Made by a program: the position numbers and the translations under genes. The notes beneath the pieces are model-generated. The model ran no database searches. It was not told the origin of the DNA and saw only the letters and a program-made list of their open reading frames with translations. From an uncultured Eubacteriales bacterium (GTDB taxonomy: Bacteria; Bacillota; Clostridia; Oscillospirales; Oscillospiraceae), in the NCBI GenBank assembly GCA_900545495.1, contig UQZJ01000013.1, positions 12,376 through 76,375 on the forward strand: a stretch of 64,000 nt of DNA, given 5' to 3'. Positions 33,953 through 42,523 of this stretch are shown here, piece by piece; positions within the stretch are counted from its first letter, which is position 1; every line of letters begins with the position of its first letter.

Positions 33953-36900
33953 ATGAACAGAGCGAGAAGATCAAAGCTGCTGGCGCTGGTCATGGCAGCG
34001 GTCATGCTGCTCAGTCTGCTTCCAATCTCCGCCTTTGCGGAGGAGCTGACAGACGAAGGCAGCACGGCAGGTACGACGGCAGGCATAACTGCCGAACAGA
34101 CGGGGAAAGAGCCTGCGGCGCCTCAGGAGGGCGAGCAGGACAAGGTGGAGCCTGCGGCGCCTCAGGAGGGCGAGCAGGACAAGGTGGAGTCTGCGGCGCC
34201 TCAGGAGGGCGAGCAGGACAAGGTGGAGCCCGCGGCCCCGCAGGAGGGCGAGCAGCAGGAGGGGGACTCCTCTCCGGCGGACGGCGCGGAGGGGGATCCG
34301 GCAGAATCTGCTCCGGAACCGATTACGGCATACAAGGATTTTATCGATTCACTGACAACACTTGAAACATACGCAAGCGCCTTTGTGCGGGAACATCCCG
34401 AAGAGGAAGCCGTGGCGCTTGTGATCAATTATATCCGCTGCGGCGTTGAGAAGTATACCTCCGGTACATGGACGACGTTCTGCGGCCCGGAGAAGACGGC
34501 GTTTACCAGCTATGTGGCGGAGAAGGACGCAGAGAACAACACCAGCGCCGGCCGCCTCCGCAGCTTGGGCGAGTTTATACTGCCTAACGGCAATACCGTG
34601 GAATTTGCCCATATGTTCGGCGCTATGGATATGTCGTATCACACCAAGATCCAGAGCACGGCGGATCTGGGAAGCTGGGCCGGCGACATTTGCGATCTGG
34701 TGCAGCTGACCACCAATGGCGGCGTTACCGGCACGGTGGAGGAGATGGCGGAGGAGATCCGCACCAAAAATGACAAGTACTTCCTCCATGACGTGCCGGA
34801 CGTACATTCCTTCGGCATTCTGGACCTGTACGGCGACCTGGATGCGTTCTATATCCTGAAGAAGCTGGATGGCAGCACGACCATCAGCGCCATCATGAAG
34901 AGCTACTATACCCAGAACCTGACAGATGAGATCCGGGTCAAGTTCTTCCTGGAGAATCGCTTTAATGGCGTGTCCACAAAGGAGGACATCCGTGCGGCGA
35001 TCTATGACACCTACTGTGGCAATGAGGGTATTCGCACACTGGAGCGCAGCTATGTCCCGGATGGCGTAGATCCTGATCTGCGGCGGGCCTGCTGCTACGC
35101 GTTTGCGGATTATCTGTTCCTTACGGCAGGCGAGCAGATGACGAACCCCTACTACCAGGTCTTCTCCAGCAAGACCTCCATGCTGGCGCCCGGCGTCACG
35201 CAGGAGATCAAGATGGCGCAGACGCAGGACGATCGGCAGATCGTGTACTATATCGCCACAGCGGACGTCTCCCGCGATGATGTGGATGTCTATGCGAACT
35301 ACGGCGACAACGACGGCTCGCAGATCAAGATGGTCCGCGTGACGGATCAGATGAAGGCGGCGGAGAAGAACCACTCCGATCCCAACAGCGACCGCTACAT
35401 CCCCAATTACAGCGCCGTGGTGGGTATCAACGGCGACTTCTACAATATGAGCAACGGCTGGCCCTCCGGTGCCCTTGTGATGGAGGGTAAGGTGTATAAC
35501 GGTGTGGGCAGCGAGAATTTCTTCGGCATCCTCAAGGACGGAACGCCGATCATTGGCGGCAGCGCGGAATGGAATGCCCACCAGGGCGAGATCGTAGAGG
35601 CGATCGGCGCCAATATTTGGCTGGTCAAGGACGGTAAGATCGCCATTACCAACACCTCGAACTACTATACCCAGCGCGCACCTCGCAGCTGCGTGGGCAT
35701 CACCTATGACGGACGTGTTGTCCTGATGGCGCTGGATGGCCGGCAGGATCCCTTCTCCGCAGGTGGCAGCAACATCGAGATCGCACAGATCATGCTGGAT
35801 GCCGGCTGTGTCTCGGCGGTCAATCTGGATGGCGGCGGCTCTACGACCTTTGCAACAAAGGCCGAGGGGTCTGATACCATCACCGTGACCAACCGCCCGT
35901 CTGACGGCTACGAGCGCTCTGTCAGCTCGTCTCTGATGGTTGTGTCTACTGCCAAGCCCTCCAACGTGTTTGACCATGCTGTCATCGCTGCGGACTACGA
36001 TTATCTGACCGTCGGGACGGAGCTGGAGATGCGGGTTTCCGGCGTTACGGCGACCGGCGGCGCCATCGCCCTGCCGGAGGGCACCAAGCTGACAGTATCC
36101 GATGAAAGCATTGGCACGCTGCAGGACAACGTGTTTACCGCAGCGGGGCTGGGCGACGTGCAGATCAAGCTGGAGGCTGCGGACGGCAGCGTGCTGGGTA
36201 CCAAGACCTTGCACGTTGTGGAGGCAACGGAGCTGAGATTCACCAGAGACACGGTGAACATGATCTACGGTGAACCGACGGAGCTGCCTCTGGAGGCCTC
36301 CTACAACGGGAATCTGGTCAAGATCAACCCCGCGGATGTGACGTTTGGCTATCTGAAGATCACGCTGACCTCCATCGGTGAGCTGGAGGGCGGAAGCGTC
36401 AACACCACCAAGACGGAGCTTGTGTTTGACTATCCCGAGGCTGGTTCTGCCTCCGGCTTTGCCTTTACGCCCAACGCGGAAGGCAAGCTGCGCACACTGA
36501 CGATCGGTGCGGTGCTTAAGACCAAGCTTCCTGCATTCCAGCAAACGATCAATGCGGAGTTTGCTAAGGCCTACCAGGCGGCTAAGGCAAACGGCGCCTC
36601 CGATGAGGAAGCTGCGATCCAAGCCCAGACCATCGCCATCAACAAGGCGCTGGAGGTGGCGGCGAAGACCACAGCGTATTTCTACCGCAATGACGAGGTG
36701 GACTTTGATTTCAACCATGCCACCGGCGGCAGCGGCCTGCTGGCATGGAACCGCAGTGCATCCAACGCAAACTATAAGGCGGAGGATACCACGTATTACC
36801 TGATCGATTCCAATGCAGGAACGGAGATCTCCTACACCTTTGCCGTGGATATGTCCAAGGTGGCCATCCCTGAAAAGCTGACGGCGCTGCTGTATATGCT

Positions 36901-38851
36901 GCCCGGCGGCGATCAAGAGGGCCGGACTGCGTGGGACTTCCTGCTCCAGCTTGCAGAGCGTATCAGCCCGCTGACCACAGTTACCATCACGCTGACTGCG
37001 CCGGAGGGCGTCACGATCGACAAAACCGGTCTGCGTCTGGCAAACGAGTACTTCAGTTTGACCTCCGCAGAGGTTGAGAACAACAAGCTGACAGTGGTCT
37101 GCAACTTCATCCGCCAGAATGAGGCGATCAACCCGGCGACGGCCAACCCCCTCTGCGTGCTCAGCGGCTTGAAGCTGATCCCGACGGACACGGCGGCTTG
37201 GGATGAAGACGGCAAGCTCACCTGCTCGGTCAGCGGCGATCTGGCGTATGACATCTATGCACACTTCCATGTGCTTAAGTCGATAGCGCAGCGTGAGGAT
37301 TTCCAGCAGCAATACGGTCTGTATCCCTACGACAACAGTGAACACCTGAGCGGGGACTACGGCGCCCATTTCTTCAGCACGATCACTGATTTCACGGATA
37401 CCTTCTCCCTGAAGCAGAACAGCAAGGACGGCTGGATCAAGGAGGGCGGACGCTGGCGCTACTACCGGAACGGTGCTGCGCTGACCGGCGTGCAGAAGCT
37501 ACCCAGCTACACCGCCGGTGAAGCCGGTGAATTCTGGTATGACCTCGGCACAGACGGGATCGCCGACGGGAAGCTGACGGGCCTGTTTGAAAAGGACAGC
37601 GAGCATTACTTTGCGCGCTTCGGAACGTTGGTTTCCGGCTGGCAGTCGATCGTGGCCGAGGATGGCGAGTCGTACTTCTACTATTTTGACCCCACCACCT
37701 TTGTCATGTATACGGGCGTCCAGACGATCAAGGGCCTGACGTATACCTTCAACGAGCAGGGACAGCTGGTAAGAGGCGCGTTCCGCACCACCGAGGAAGG
37801 AACCAAATACTTCGTCGCGGGCGAAGCATGGTTCCGCCGTTTCGTGACGCTGGAGGAGGGTACCTATTGGCTGGATGTCAAGGGCTATGTGGCGTACGGC
37901 AATGCACATACCGTGACGGATAACGTGAAGGATATTACCTGGTACCACTTCGATGAGGAGACTGGTCTGCTGACGGGTCTGTGCAGCGGCTTCCTGGACT
38001 ATCGCGGCGAGAAGTACTGGTGCGATGAGAACGGAAAGGTGTACTACGGCCTGATCAACGTGGGTGGCGGTATTATCTTTACGGGCACATGGGGTCTGGT
38101 GTACACCTCCAGAAGCTGCTATGTCGATAAGGACACCAACCAGTACGGGTGCCAGCTGGAGGGCGGTAAATACTGGTGCGACGCGAACGGCTACATCCTC
38201 AAGGACGGCTTTGCGGACATTGACGGGAGCACCTACTACTTCACCGACTACATCCGCGCCAAGGGGTTCACGAAGATCGGCGACGACTATTACCTTTTCA
38301 ATGCCGGCAGCGGCAAAATGTACAAGGATGCCAATATGTGGGTTCCCGCTAACGATTACGGTGTTGAGCCCGGTATGCATTACTTTGATGCCGACGGCAA
38401 GATGTTCGTCCCCAATCTGGAGACCGGCGTCAAGGAGATCGTTAATGAGAACGGCGAGCTGTACTTCACCATTGACGGCGTGAAGATGACAGGTGGGCTG
38501 TATGAGCTGGACGGCGAGTACTACTACGCCCAGAACAACGGCGCGTTGGCTGTCAACAAGTCCGTCTATGTGGAGACCACGGAGTTGAGCGGCAACGGCT
38601 GGTACCACTTCGGCACAGACGGCAAGTTCGTCAAGACGGGCTTTGTGGAAGGCGGCGACGGATTTACCTACTACTACAACGGTGGTATCCGCGCCAAGGG
38701 GTTCACGAAGATCGGTAACGACTACTACATTTTCAACACCTACAGCGGCAAAATGTACAAGAACGCCAATATGTGGGTAGGCGCGAACAGCTACGGGATC
38801 GCGGGAGGTATATACTACTTCGGTGCCGACGGCAAGATGGCGGCTCAATAA
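33953..38851 (+). CDS. Giant secreted phosphodiester glycosidase with wall-binding repeats
   Basis: A 1,632-residue exported protein. Signal peptide (1-25), a 13-residue tandem repeat (PAAPQEGEQDKVE, four copies), an alpha-helical region, then a phosphodiester glycosidase (NAGPA) domain at about 482-664 with VGINGDFYN, PRSCVGITYDGRVVLMALDG and VNLDGGGSTTFA followed by NRPSDG. A middle region of Ig-like/cohesin-like beta domains leads to aromatic wall-binding repeats from about 1157 to the end. The NAGPA family hydrolyses sugar-phosphodiester bonds. AAAGGGATGG precedes the ATG. It may trim or remodel phosphodiester-containing surface glycans. Domain assignment is good; substrate is inference. 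Confidence 0.85.
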   Translation: MNRARRSKLLALVMAAVMLLSLLPISAFAEELTDEGSTAGTTAGITAEQTGKEPAAPQEGEQDKVEPAAPQEGEQDKVESAAPQEGEQDKVEPAAPQEGEQQEGDSSPADGAEGDPAESAPEPITAYKDFIDSLTTLETYASAFVREHPEEEAVALVINYIRCGVEKYTSGTWTTFCGPEKTAFTSYVAEKDAENNTSAGRLRSLGEFILPNGNTVEFAHMFGAMDMSYHTKIQSTADLGSWAGDICDLVQLTTNGGVTGTVEEMAEEIRTKNDKYFLHDVPDVHSFGILDLYGDLDAFYILKKLDGSTTISAIMKSYYTQNLTDEIRVKFFLENRFNGVSTKEDIRAAIYDTYCGNEGIRTLERSYVPDGVDPDLRRACCYAFADYLFLTAGEQMTNPYYQVFSSKTSMLAPGVTQEIKMAQTQDDRQIVYYIATADVSRDDVDVYANYGDNDGSQIKMVRVTDQMKAAEKNHSDPNSDRYIPNYSAVVGINGDFYNMSNGWPSGALVMEGKVYNGVGSENFFGILKDGTPIIGGSAEWNAHQGEIVEAIGANIWLVKDGKIAITNTSNYYTQRAPRSCVGITYDGRVVLMALDGRQDPFSAGGSNIEIAQIMLDAGCVSAVNLDGGGSTTFATKAEGSDTITVTNRPSDGYERSVSSSLMVVSTAKPSNVFDHAVIAADYDYLTVGTELEMRVSGVTATGGAIALPEGTKLTVSDESIGTLQDNVFTAAGLGDVQIKLEAADGSVLGTKTLHVVEATELRFTRDTVNMIYGEPTELPLEASYNGNLVKINPADVTFGYLKITLTSIGELEGGSVNTTKTELVFDYPEAGSASGFAFTPNAEGKLRTLTIGAVLKTKLPAFQQTINAEFAKAYQAAKANGASDEEAAIQAQTIAINKALEVAAKTTAYFYRNDEVDFDFNHATGGSGLLAWNRSASNANYKAEDTTYYLIDSNAGTEISYTFAVDMSKVAIPEKLTALLYMLPGGDQEGRTAWDFLLQLAERISPLTTVTITLTAPEGVTIDKTGLRLANEYFSLTSAEVENNKLTVVCNFIRQNEAINPATANPLCVLSGLKLIPTDTAAWDEDGKLTCSVSGDLAYDIYAHFHVLKSIAQREDFQQQYGLYPYDNSEHLSGDYGAHFFSTITDFTDTFSLKQNSKDGWIKEGGRWRYYRNGAALTGVQKLPSYTAGEAGEFWYDLGTDGIADGKLTGLFEKDSEHYFARFGTLVSGWQSIVAEDGESYFYYFDPTTFVMYTGVQTIKGLTYTFNEQGQLVRGAFRTTEEGTKYFVAGEAWFRRFVTLEEGTYWLDVKGYVAYGNAHTVTDNVKDITWYHFDEETGLLTGLCSGFLDYRGEKYWCDENGKVYYGLINVGGGIIFTGTWGLVYTSRSCYVDKDTNQYGCQLEGGKYWCDANGYILKDGFADIDGSTYYFTDYIRAKGFTKIGDDYYLFNAGSGKMYKDANMWVPANDYGVEPGMHYFDADGKMFVPNLETGVKEIVNENGELYFTIDGVKMTGGLYELDGEYYYAQNNGALAVNKSVYVETTELSGNGWYHFGTDGKFVKTGFVEGGDGFTYYYNGGIRAKGFTKIGNDYYIFNTYSGKMYKNANMWVGANSYGIAGGIYYFGADGKMAAQ
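34109..34264 (+). repeat. 39-bp tandem repeat, four copies
   Basis: Three near-identical 39-base units and a diverged fourth encode the PAAPQEGEQDKVE linker after the signal peptide. Such repeats vary in copy number by slippage. Confidence 0.9.
38388..38553 (+). repeat. 166-bp block identical to 32930-33095
   Basis: Second copy of the exact duplicate within the wall-binding repeats. Confidence 0.9.
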
Positions 38852-38882
38852 AGCACATAGCGATATCAGTAACATTTGAACA

Positions 38883-38917
38883 GTGCGGGGCTTCACGGTG
38901 CCCGTGAAGCCCCGCAC
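38883..38917. terminator. Strong hairpin after the phosphodiester glycosidase gene
   Basis: Stem GTGCGGGGCTTCACGG / CCGTGAAGCCCCGCAC lies 32 bases past the stop. The tail (AAATTGT) is poor in T, so terminator function is probable but unproven. Confidence 0.5.
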
Positions 38918-38929
38918 AAATTGTATGGT

Positions 38930-39742
38930 ATGAGAATGGAAACTTTAGTTGTGGCAGTCGACCAGCGTGACTACTCGCTGGCAGAGAGAATGAATCTGCA
39001 GACGGATACATTGGTCGGCAACCAAGGCCAACGCACCTCCAGAGAAGAAATTTTCTTGCGAAATGTAAAAGTGACCTATTTGAATACGGCTGAGCGCGGA
39101 GTGGGCCGGAACCGGAACACGGTTTTGCAGAATGCGACCGCGGATATATGCGTATTGGCTGATGACGATATGACATTTGTAGATGGCTACCCGCAGATCG
39201 TGGAAAGAGCGCTTGAGGAATGTCCGAAGGCCGATGTGCTGATCTTCAACCTGATCGAGAAACGGCCTCGACGCTATATAAATACGAAAATAAAACGGAT
39301 CCACAGGTATAACTATGCGAAATACGGCGCGGCGCGACTGGTGATCCGGCGTCAGCGAATCATGGCCGCGGGGATCACCTTCAGCACCCTGTTTGGCGGA
39401 GGAGCGCGCTATGGATCCGGTGAAGATACCATTTTTTTGAAGGAATGCTTAGATAAGGGGCTGCGGCTGTACGCCGTTCCCTATGCAATCGCTGAGATAG
39501 ATCAAGATGCCGCATCCAGCTGGTTTACAGGGTATACCGAGAAGTACTTTTATGATAAGGGCGCGCTGTATGCCAGTCTGTATCCGCGGATATGGAGGAT
39601 GATCGCGGTAAGATTCCTGCTTCGGCACAGCAACACCTATAAGGGTCATATGCCCTTTGGGGCAGCCCTGAGGAGTATGCTGCGGGGCGGAACGGATTTC
39701 CCGGCGGAGAGAAAGAGGTATGGCGAATGCGGTTCAGCATAG
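38930..39742 (+). CDS. Glycosyltransferase family 2-like protein
   Basis: A 270-residue GT-A type glycosyltransferase. The N-terminus METLVVAVDQRDYSLAERMN and ERGVGRNRNTVLQNA with the metal motif VLADDDMTF match a family common in Firmicute capsule loci. Two in-frame ATGs (38930, 38936) are possible; neither has a ribosome binding site, and a strong hairpin ends 12 bases upstream. Low expression or a recombination junction just before the start is likely. Base composition is lower in GC than the preceding giant gene. Confidence 0.82.
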   Translation: MRMETLVVAVDQRDYSLAERMNLQTDTLVGNQGQRTSREEIFLRNVKVTYLNTAERGVGRNRNTVLQNATADICVLADDDMTFVDGYPQIVERALEECPKADVLIFNLIEKRPRRYINTKIKRIHRYNYAKYGAARLVIRRQRIMAAGITFSTLFGGGARYGSGEDTIFLKECLDKGLRLYAVPYAIAEIDQDAASSWFTGYTEKYFYDKGALYASLYPRIWRMIAVRFLLRHSNTYKGHMPFGAALRSMLRGGTDFPAERKRYGECGSA

Positions 39743-39765
39743 TTGTTCCCGTGTACAATAAGTAA
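39727..39765 (+). pseudogene. N-terminal remnant of a GT2 gene
   Basis: Twelve codons, MRFSIVVPVYNK, then a stop. This is the standard opening of family 2 glycosyltransferases and has a proper ribosome binding site (AGAGAAAGAGG). The rest of the gene is missing and the flippase gene follows, so this marks a deletion junction. Confidence 0.75.
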
Positions 39766-39814
39766 GAAGATCACCGATAGCGGTATTCATGTAACAGGAG
39801 ACGCAGACAGATCC

Positions 39815-41287
39815 ATGAATGAGCAGGAAAAGAAGTCAAGACGAAATATCGCTACCACGCTGGCCAGCCAGCTTATCACGACAGCCTGCGGGATCGTTGT
39901 ACCCCGCATATTGATCGGTTCCTTCGGCTCGGAGGCCTATGGTATCTCTGTCTCTATCGCACAATTTCTGTCCTACATCATGCTGCTGGAGGGCGGTATT
40001 GGAGAGTTAGCCAGAGCGGAGCTATACGGCCCTCTGGCCCGCAAGGATCAAAGAGAAATCAGCACGGTTTACCACGCGGTGCGGCGTTTTTTCTACTATG
40101 TCGCCGCGTTCTTCCTTATATACAGTCTGGTGCTGGGCGTGTTCTACTACGACATTGCCCGAGTCACAGTTTTCTCAAGGCCCTATGTCTTCGGTCTCGT
40201 CCTAGTCATCGGACTGACGACGCTGGCCAAATATATGGGCGGACTGGCGAATCTGACATTGCTCGCCGCCGACCAGAAGATTTATGTCAACAACGTGATC
40301 ACGATCGGCATCACGCTTATCAATACGCTGACGATCGTTATCCTGACGAGAAACGCGTGTGACCTGATCTGGGTAAAGCTGGGTAGCAGCCTGATTTTTG
40401 TCGTTCGCCCGCTGCTGTATGCCGTCTATGTCAAAAAGCACTATCACCTCCCCAAGGTAGGAAAAGACAAGGAGGTCCTTGCGCAGAAATGGACAGGAAT
40501 AGCTCGGCACATCGCATATTTCTTGCACAGAAATACGGATGTTGTCCTGCTGACGCTGTTCGCAAACGCTCGGCTGGTCGCGGTATATGCCGTATACAGT
40601 ATGGTCGTCAGCAGTATCCGGGCGATCGCAGAGGCCTCGGCGGGCGGTATGGAGGCAGCCTTTGGCGCGCTGATCGCAAAGGGGCAGATAGAGGCGCTTC
40701 GGAAGGCGTATTACCGTTATAAGGTGCTGCTCACTGCAGTTACGACGGCCTTGTTCTGCTGCACGGGAATTCTGATCGTGCCGTTTGTACGGCTCTATAC
40801 AACTGGTATAACGGATGCGGATTATATACAGCCTGTATTTGCGGTCATCCTGCTGACGGCGGAGGCTGTCAATTGTCTGATCCTGCCGTGTGCCAGCCTG
40901 CCCATTGCGGCAAACCACATCCGGCAGACGAAATGGGGCGCGTATGGCGAGGCGGCGATCAACATTCTCCTGTCCTGCCTGCTGATCCAATGGGATCCGC
41001 TGATGGGCGTTGCGCTGGGAACCCTGATTGCGACGCTTTTCCGGGGCGTGTTTTATATGATCTACGCATCAAGACACATCCTCCGTGTGCCGGCATATAA
41101 GAGCATACTGGTGCTTTTGGGCGCCCTGTTACTGCTGGAGGCCGGGATTGTAGGGGGGAATCACCTGATCGCCCATGTGGAGATCGGGAACTACCTCCAG
41201 TGGATACTCTGGGGCGCAGTTACGTTTGCCTCTGTTTCTGTGCCCATAGGCGCCGCTGCGTATTTTGGCATGAAACGGCGTTCCTGA
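39815..41287 (+). CDS. Wzx-type polysaccharide flippase
   Basis: A 490-residue polytopic membrane protein with about 12-14 hydrophobic helices, of the MATE-like MVF/PST family. The opening NIATTLASQLITTACGIVVP and the IGSFGSEAYGI stretch are typical of flippases that move lipid-linked repeat units outward. I placed the start at MNEQEKKSRRN; AGGAG lies 14 bases upstream, farther than usual. It is followed by a GT4 gene. Confidence 0.88.
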   Translation: MNEQEKKSRRNIATTLASQLITTACGIVVPRILIGSFGSEAYGISVSIAQFLSYIMLLEGGIGELARAELYGPLARKDQREISTVYHAVRRFFYYVAAFFLIYSLVLGVFYYDIARVTVFSRPYVFGLVLVIGLTTLAKYMGGLANLTLLAADQKIYVNNVITIGITLINTLTIVILTRNACDLIWVKLGSSLIFVVRPLLYAVYVKKHYHLPKVGKDKEVLAQKWTGIARHIAYFLHRNTDVVLLTLFANARLVAVYAVYSMVVSSIRAIAEASAGGMEAAFGALIAKGQIEALRKAYYRYKVLLTAVTTALFCCTGILIVPFVRLYTTGITDADYIQPVFAVILLTAEAVNCLILPCASLPIAANHIRQTKWGAYGEAAINILLSCLLIQWDPLMGVALGTLIATLFRGVFYMIYASRHILRVPAYKSILVLLGALLLLEAGIVGGNHLIAHVEIGNYLQWILWGAVTFASVSVPIGAAAYFGMKRRS

Positions 41288-41344
41288 GGGCTTCGCAGCA
41301 GAGAGCGGAGAGAACGACATCGGTTGAGGGAGCTTGAACGGCAG

Positions 41345-42523
41345 ATGAAACGTGTGCTGATCGTCAATAACAATATGCATATCGGCGGCGTGCAAAAGGC
41401 GCTGGTCAACCTGCTGCATGAAATACACGGCGACTATGAGGTCACGCTGCTGCTGTTCTATGCGGGTGGTGAGTTGTGCGTAGAGATCCCTGAGGATGTA
41501 CAGGTGATCACAGCGAGGTCACCATTTCGGTATTGGGGCATGACGAGGCACGATGCCGTCGGCTTGAAGGACAGGCTGGCGCGCACCTTCTGGGCGGCGG
41601 CGACCCGCCTGCTGGGGCGGGGGGCCGTGCTGCGTCTGGCGTATCCGCTGCAAAAGAAGCTGGGCGACTATGACGCCGCAGTATCCTATCTGCACAGCGG
41701 GCCGCTCCGCACGTTCTACGGCGGGTGCAATGAGTTTGTCCTGCGCTGTGTGAGGGCGAAAAGGAAGGTCACCTTCCTGCATTGTGATTTTGAAAAAATA
41801 CACGCCGCGTCTCCGTATAATATGCGGATATATCAGCAGTTTGACGGGATCGCGGCCTGTTCATCCGGGTGCAGGGATTCGTTCCTGCGAGCCTTTCCCC
41901 AACTGGCGGATAAGACGACGGTGACGCGAAACTGCCAGAATTATCCGCAGGTGCGGCGTCTGGCGCAGAACGCGCCGGTCACACTGCCCACGGGCAGGCT
42001 GAACATTGTTACGGTGGCTCGGTTCGGGAAAGAAAAAGGGATCCTACGGGCGATCCAGGCTGTCGCGGCGCTCGGTGAAAAAGCCAACGCGCTCCACTAC
42101 TATCTGATTGGGGATGGGGCGGAGTATGCGCTGGCGGAGGAGCAGATCGCAGCGCTGGGACTGACGGAGACGATCACCCTGCTGGGCGAGCTTGCAGTCC
42201 CATACGGCTATATGCAGGCGGCGGATGTGCTGCTGATCCCTTCGTTCTCCGAGGCTGCGCCGATGGTGATCGGGGAGGCCGCCTGTTTGGGGACGCCTAT
42301 TTTGACCACGGAGACCTCGTCGGCCCGTGAAATGGTAGAGCAGCCCGGCTTGGGCTGGGTATGTGAAAATACAGTGGAGGGGATTCAAACCGGACTCGAA
42401 GAGCTGTTGTCCCGGCCGGAGGCCCTTCAGGAGAAGCGCGCGCATATGCAGGCATTGGCATTCGACAATACCTGTGCGCGGAAACAATTTGCGGAGTTGA
42501 TAGAGCAAGATGCAGACAGATAG
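41345..42523 (+). CDS. Glycosyltransferase family 4
   Basis: A 392-residue GT-B fold retaining glycosyltransferase. The N-terminal NNNMHIGGVQKALVNLL is the acceptor-domain glycine motif; the C-terminal domain has FGKEKGILRAIQAV, YLIGDGAEY, LLGELAVPYGYMQAADVLL and the E-x7-E motif in SFSEAAPMVIGEAACLG. It adds a sugar to the growing lipid-linked repeat. It overlaps the polymerase gene by 14 bases. Confidence 0.93.
   Translation: MKRVLIVNNNMHIGGVQKALVNLLHEIHGDYEVTLLLFYAGGELCVEIPEDVQVITARSPFRYWGMTRHDAVGLKDRLARTFWAAATRLLGRGAVLRLAYPLQKKLGDYDAAVSYLHSGPLRTFYGGCNEFVLRCVRAKRKVTFLHCDFEKIHAASPYNMRIYQQFDGIAACSSGCRDSFLRAFPQLADKTTVTRNCQNYPQVRRLAQNAPVTLPTGRLNIVTVARFGKEKGILRAIQAVAALGEKANALHYYLIGDGAEYALAEEQIAALGLTETITLLGELAVPYGYMQAADVLLIPSFSEAAPMVIGEAACLGTPILTTETSSAREMVEQPGLGWVCENTVEGIQTGLEELLSRPEALQEKRAHMQALAFDNTCARKQFAELIEQDADR

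Noticed and set aside
34349..37369. 1,006-codon minus-strand frame
   Set aside because: Antisense to the phosphodiester glycosidase gene, which has signal peptide, start signal and domain motifs.
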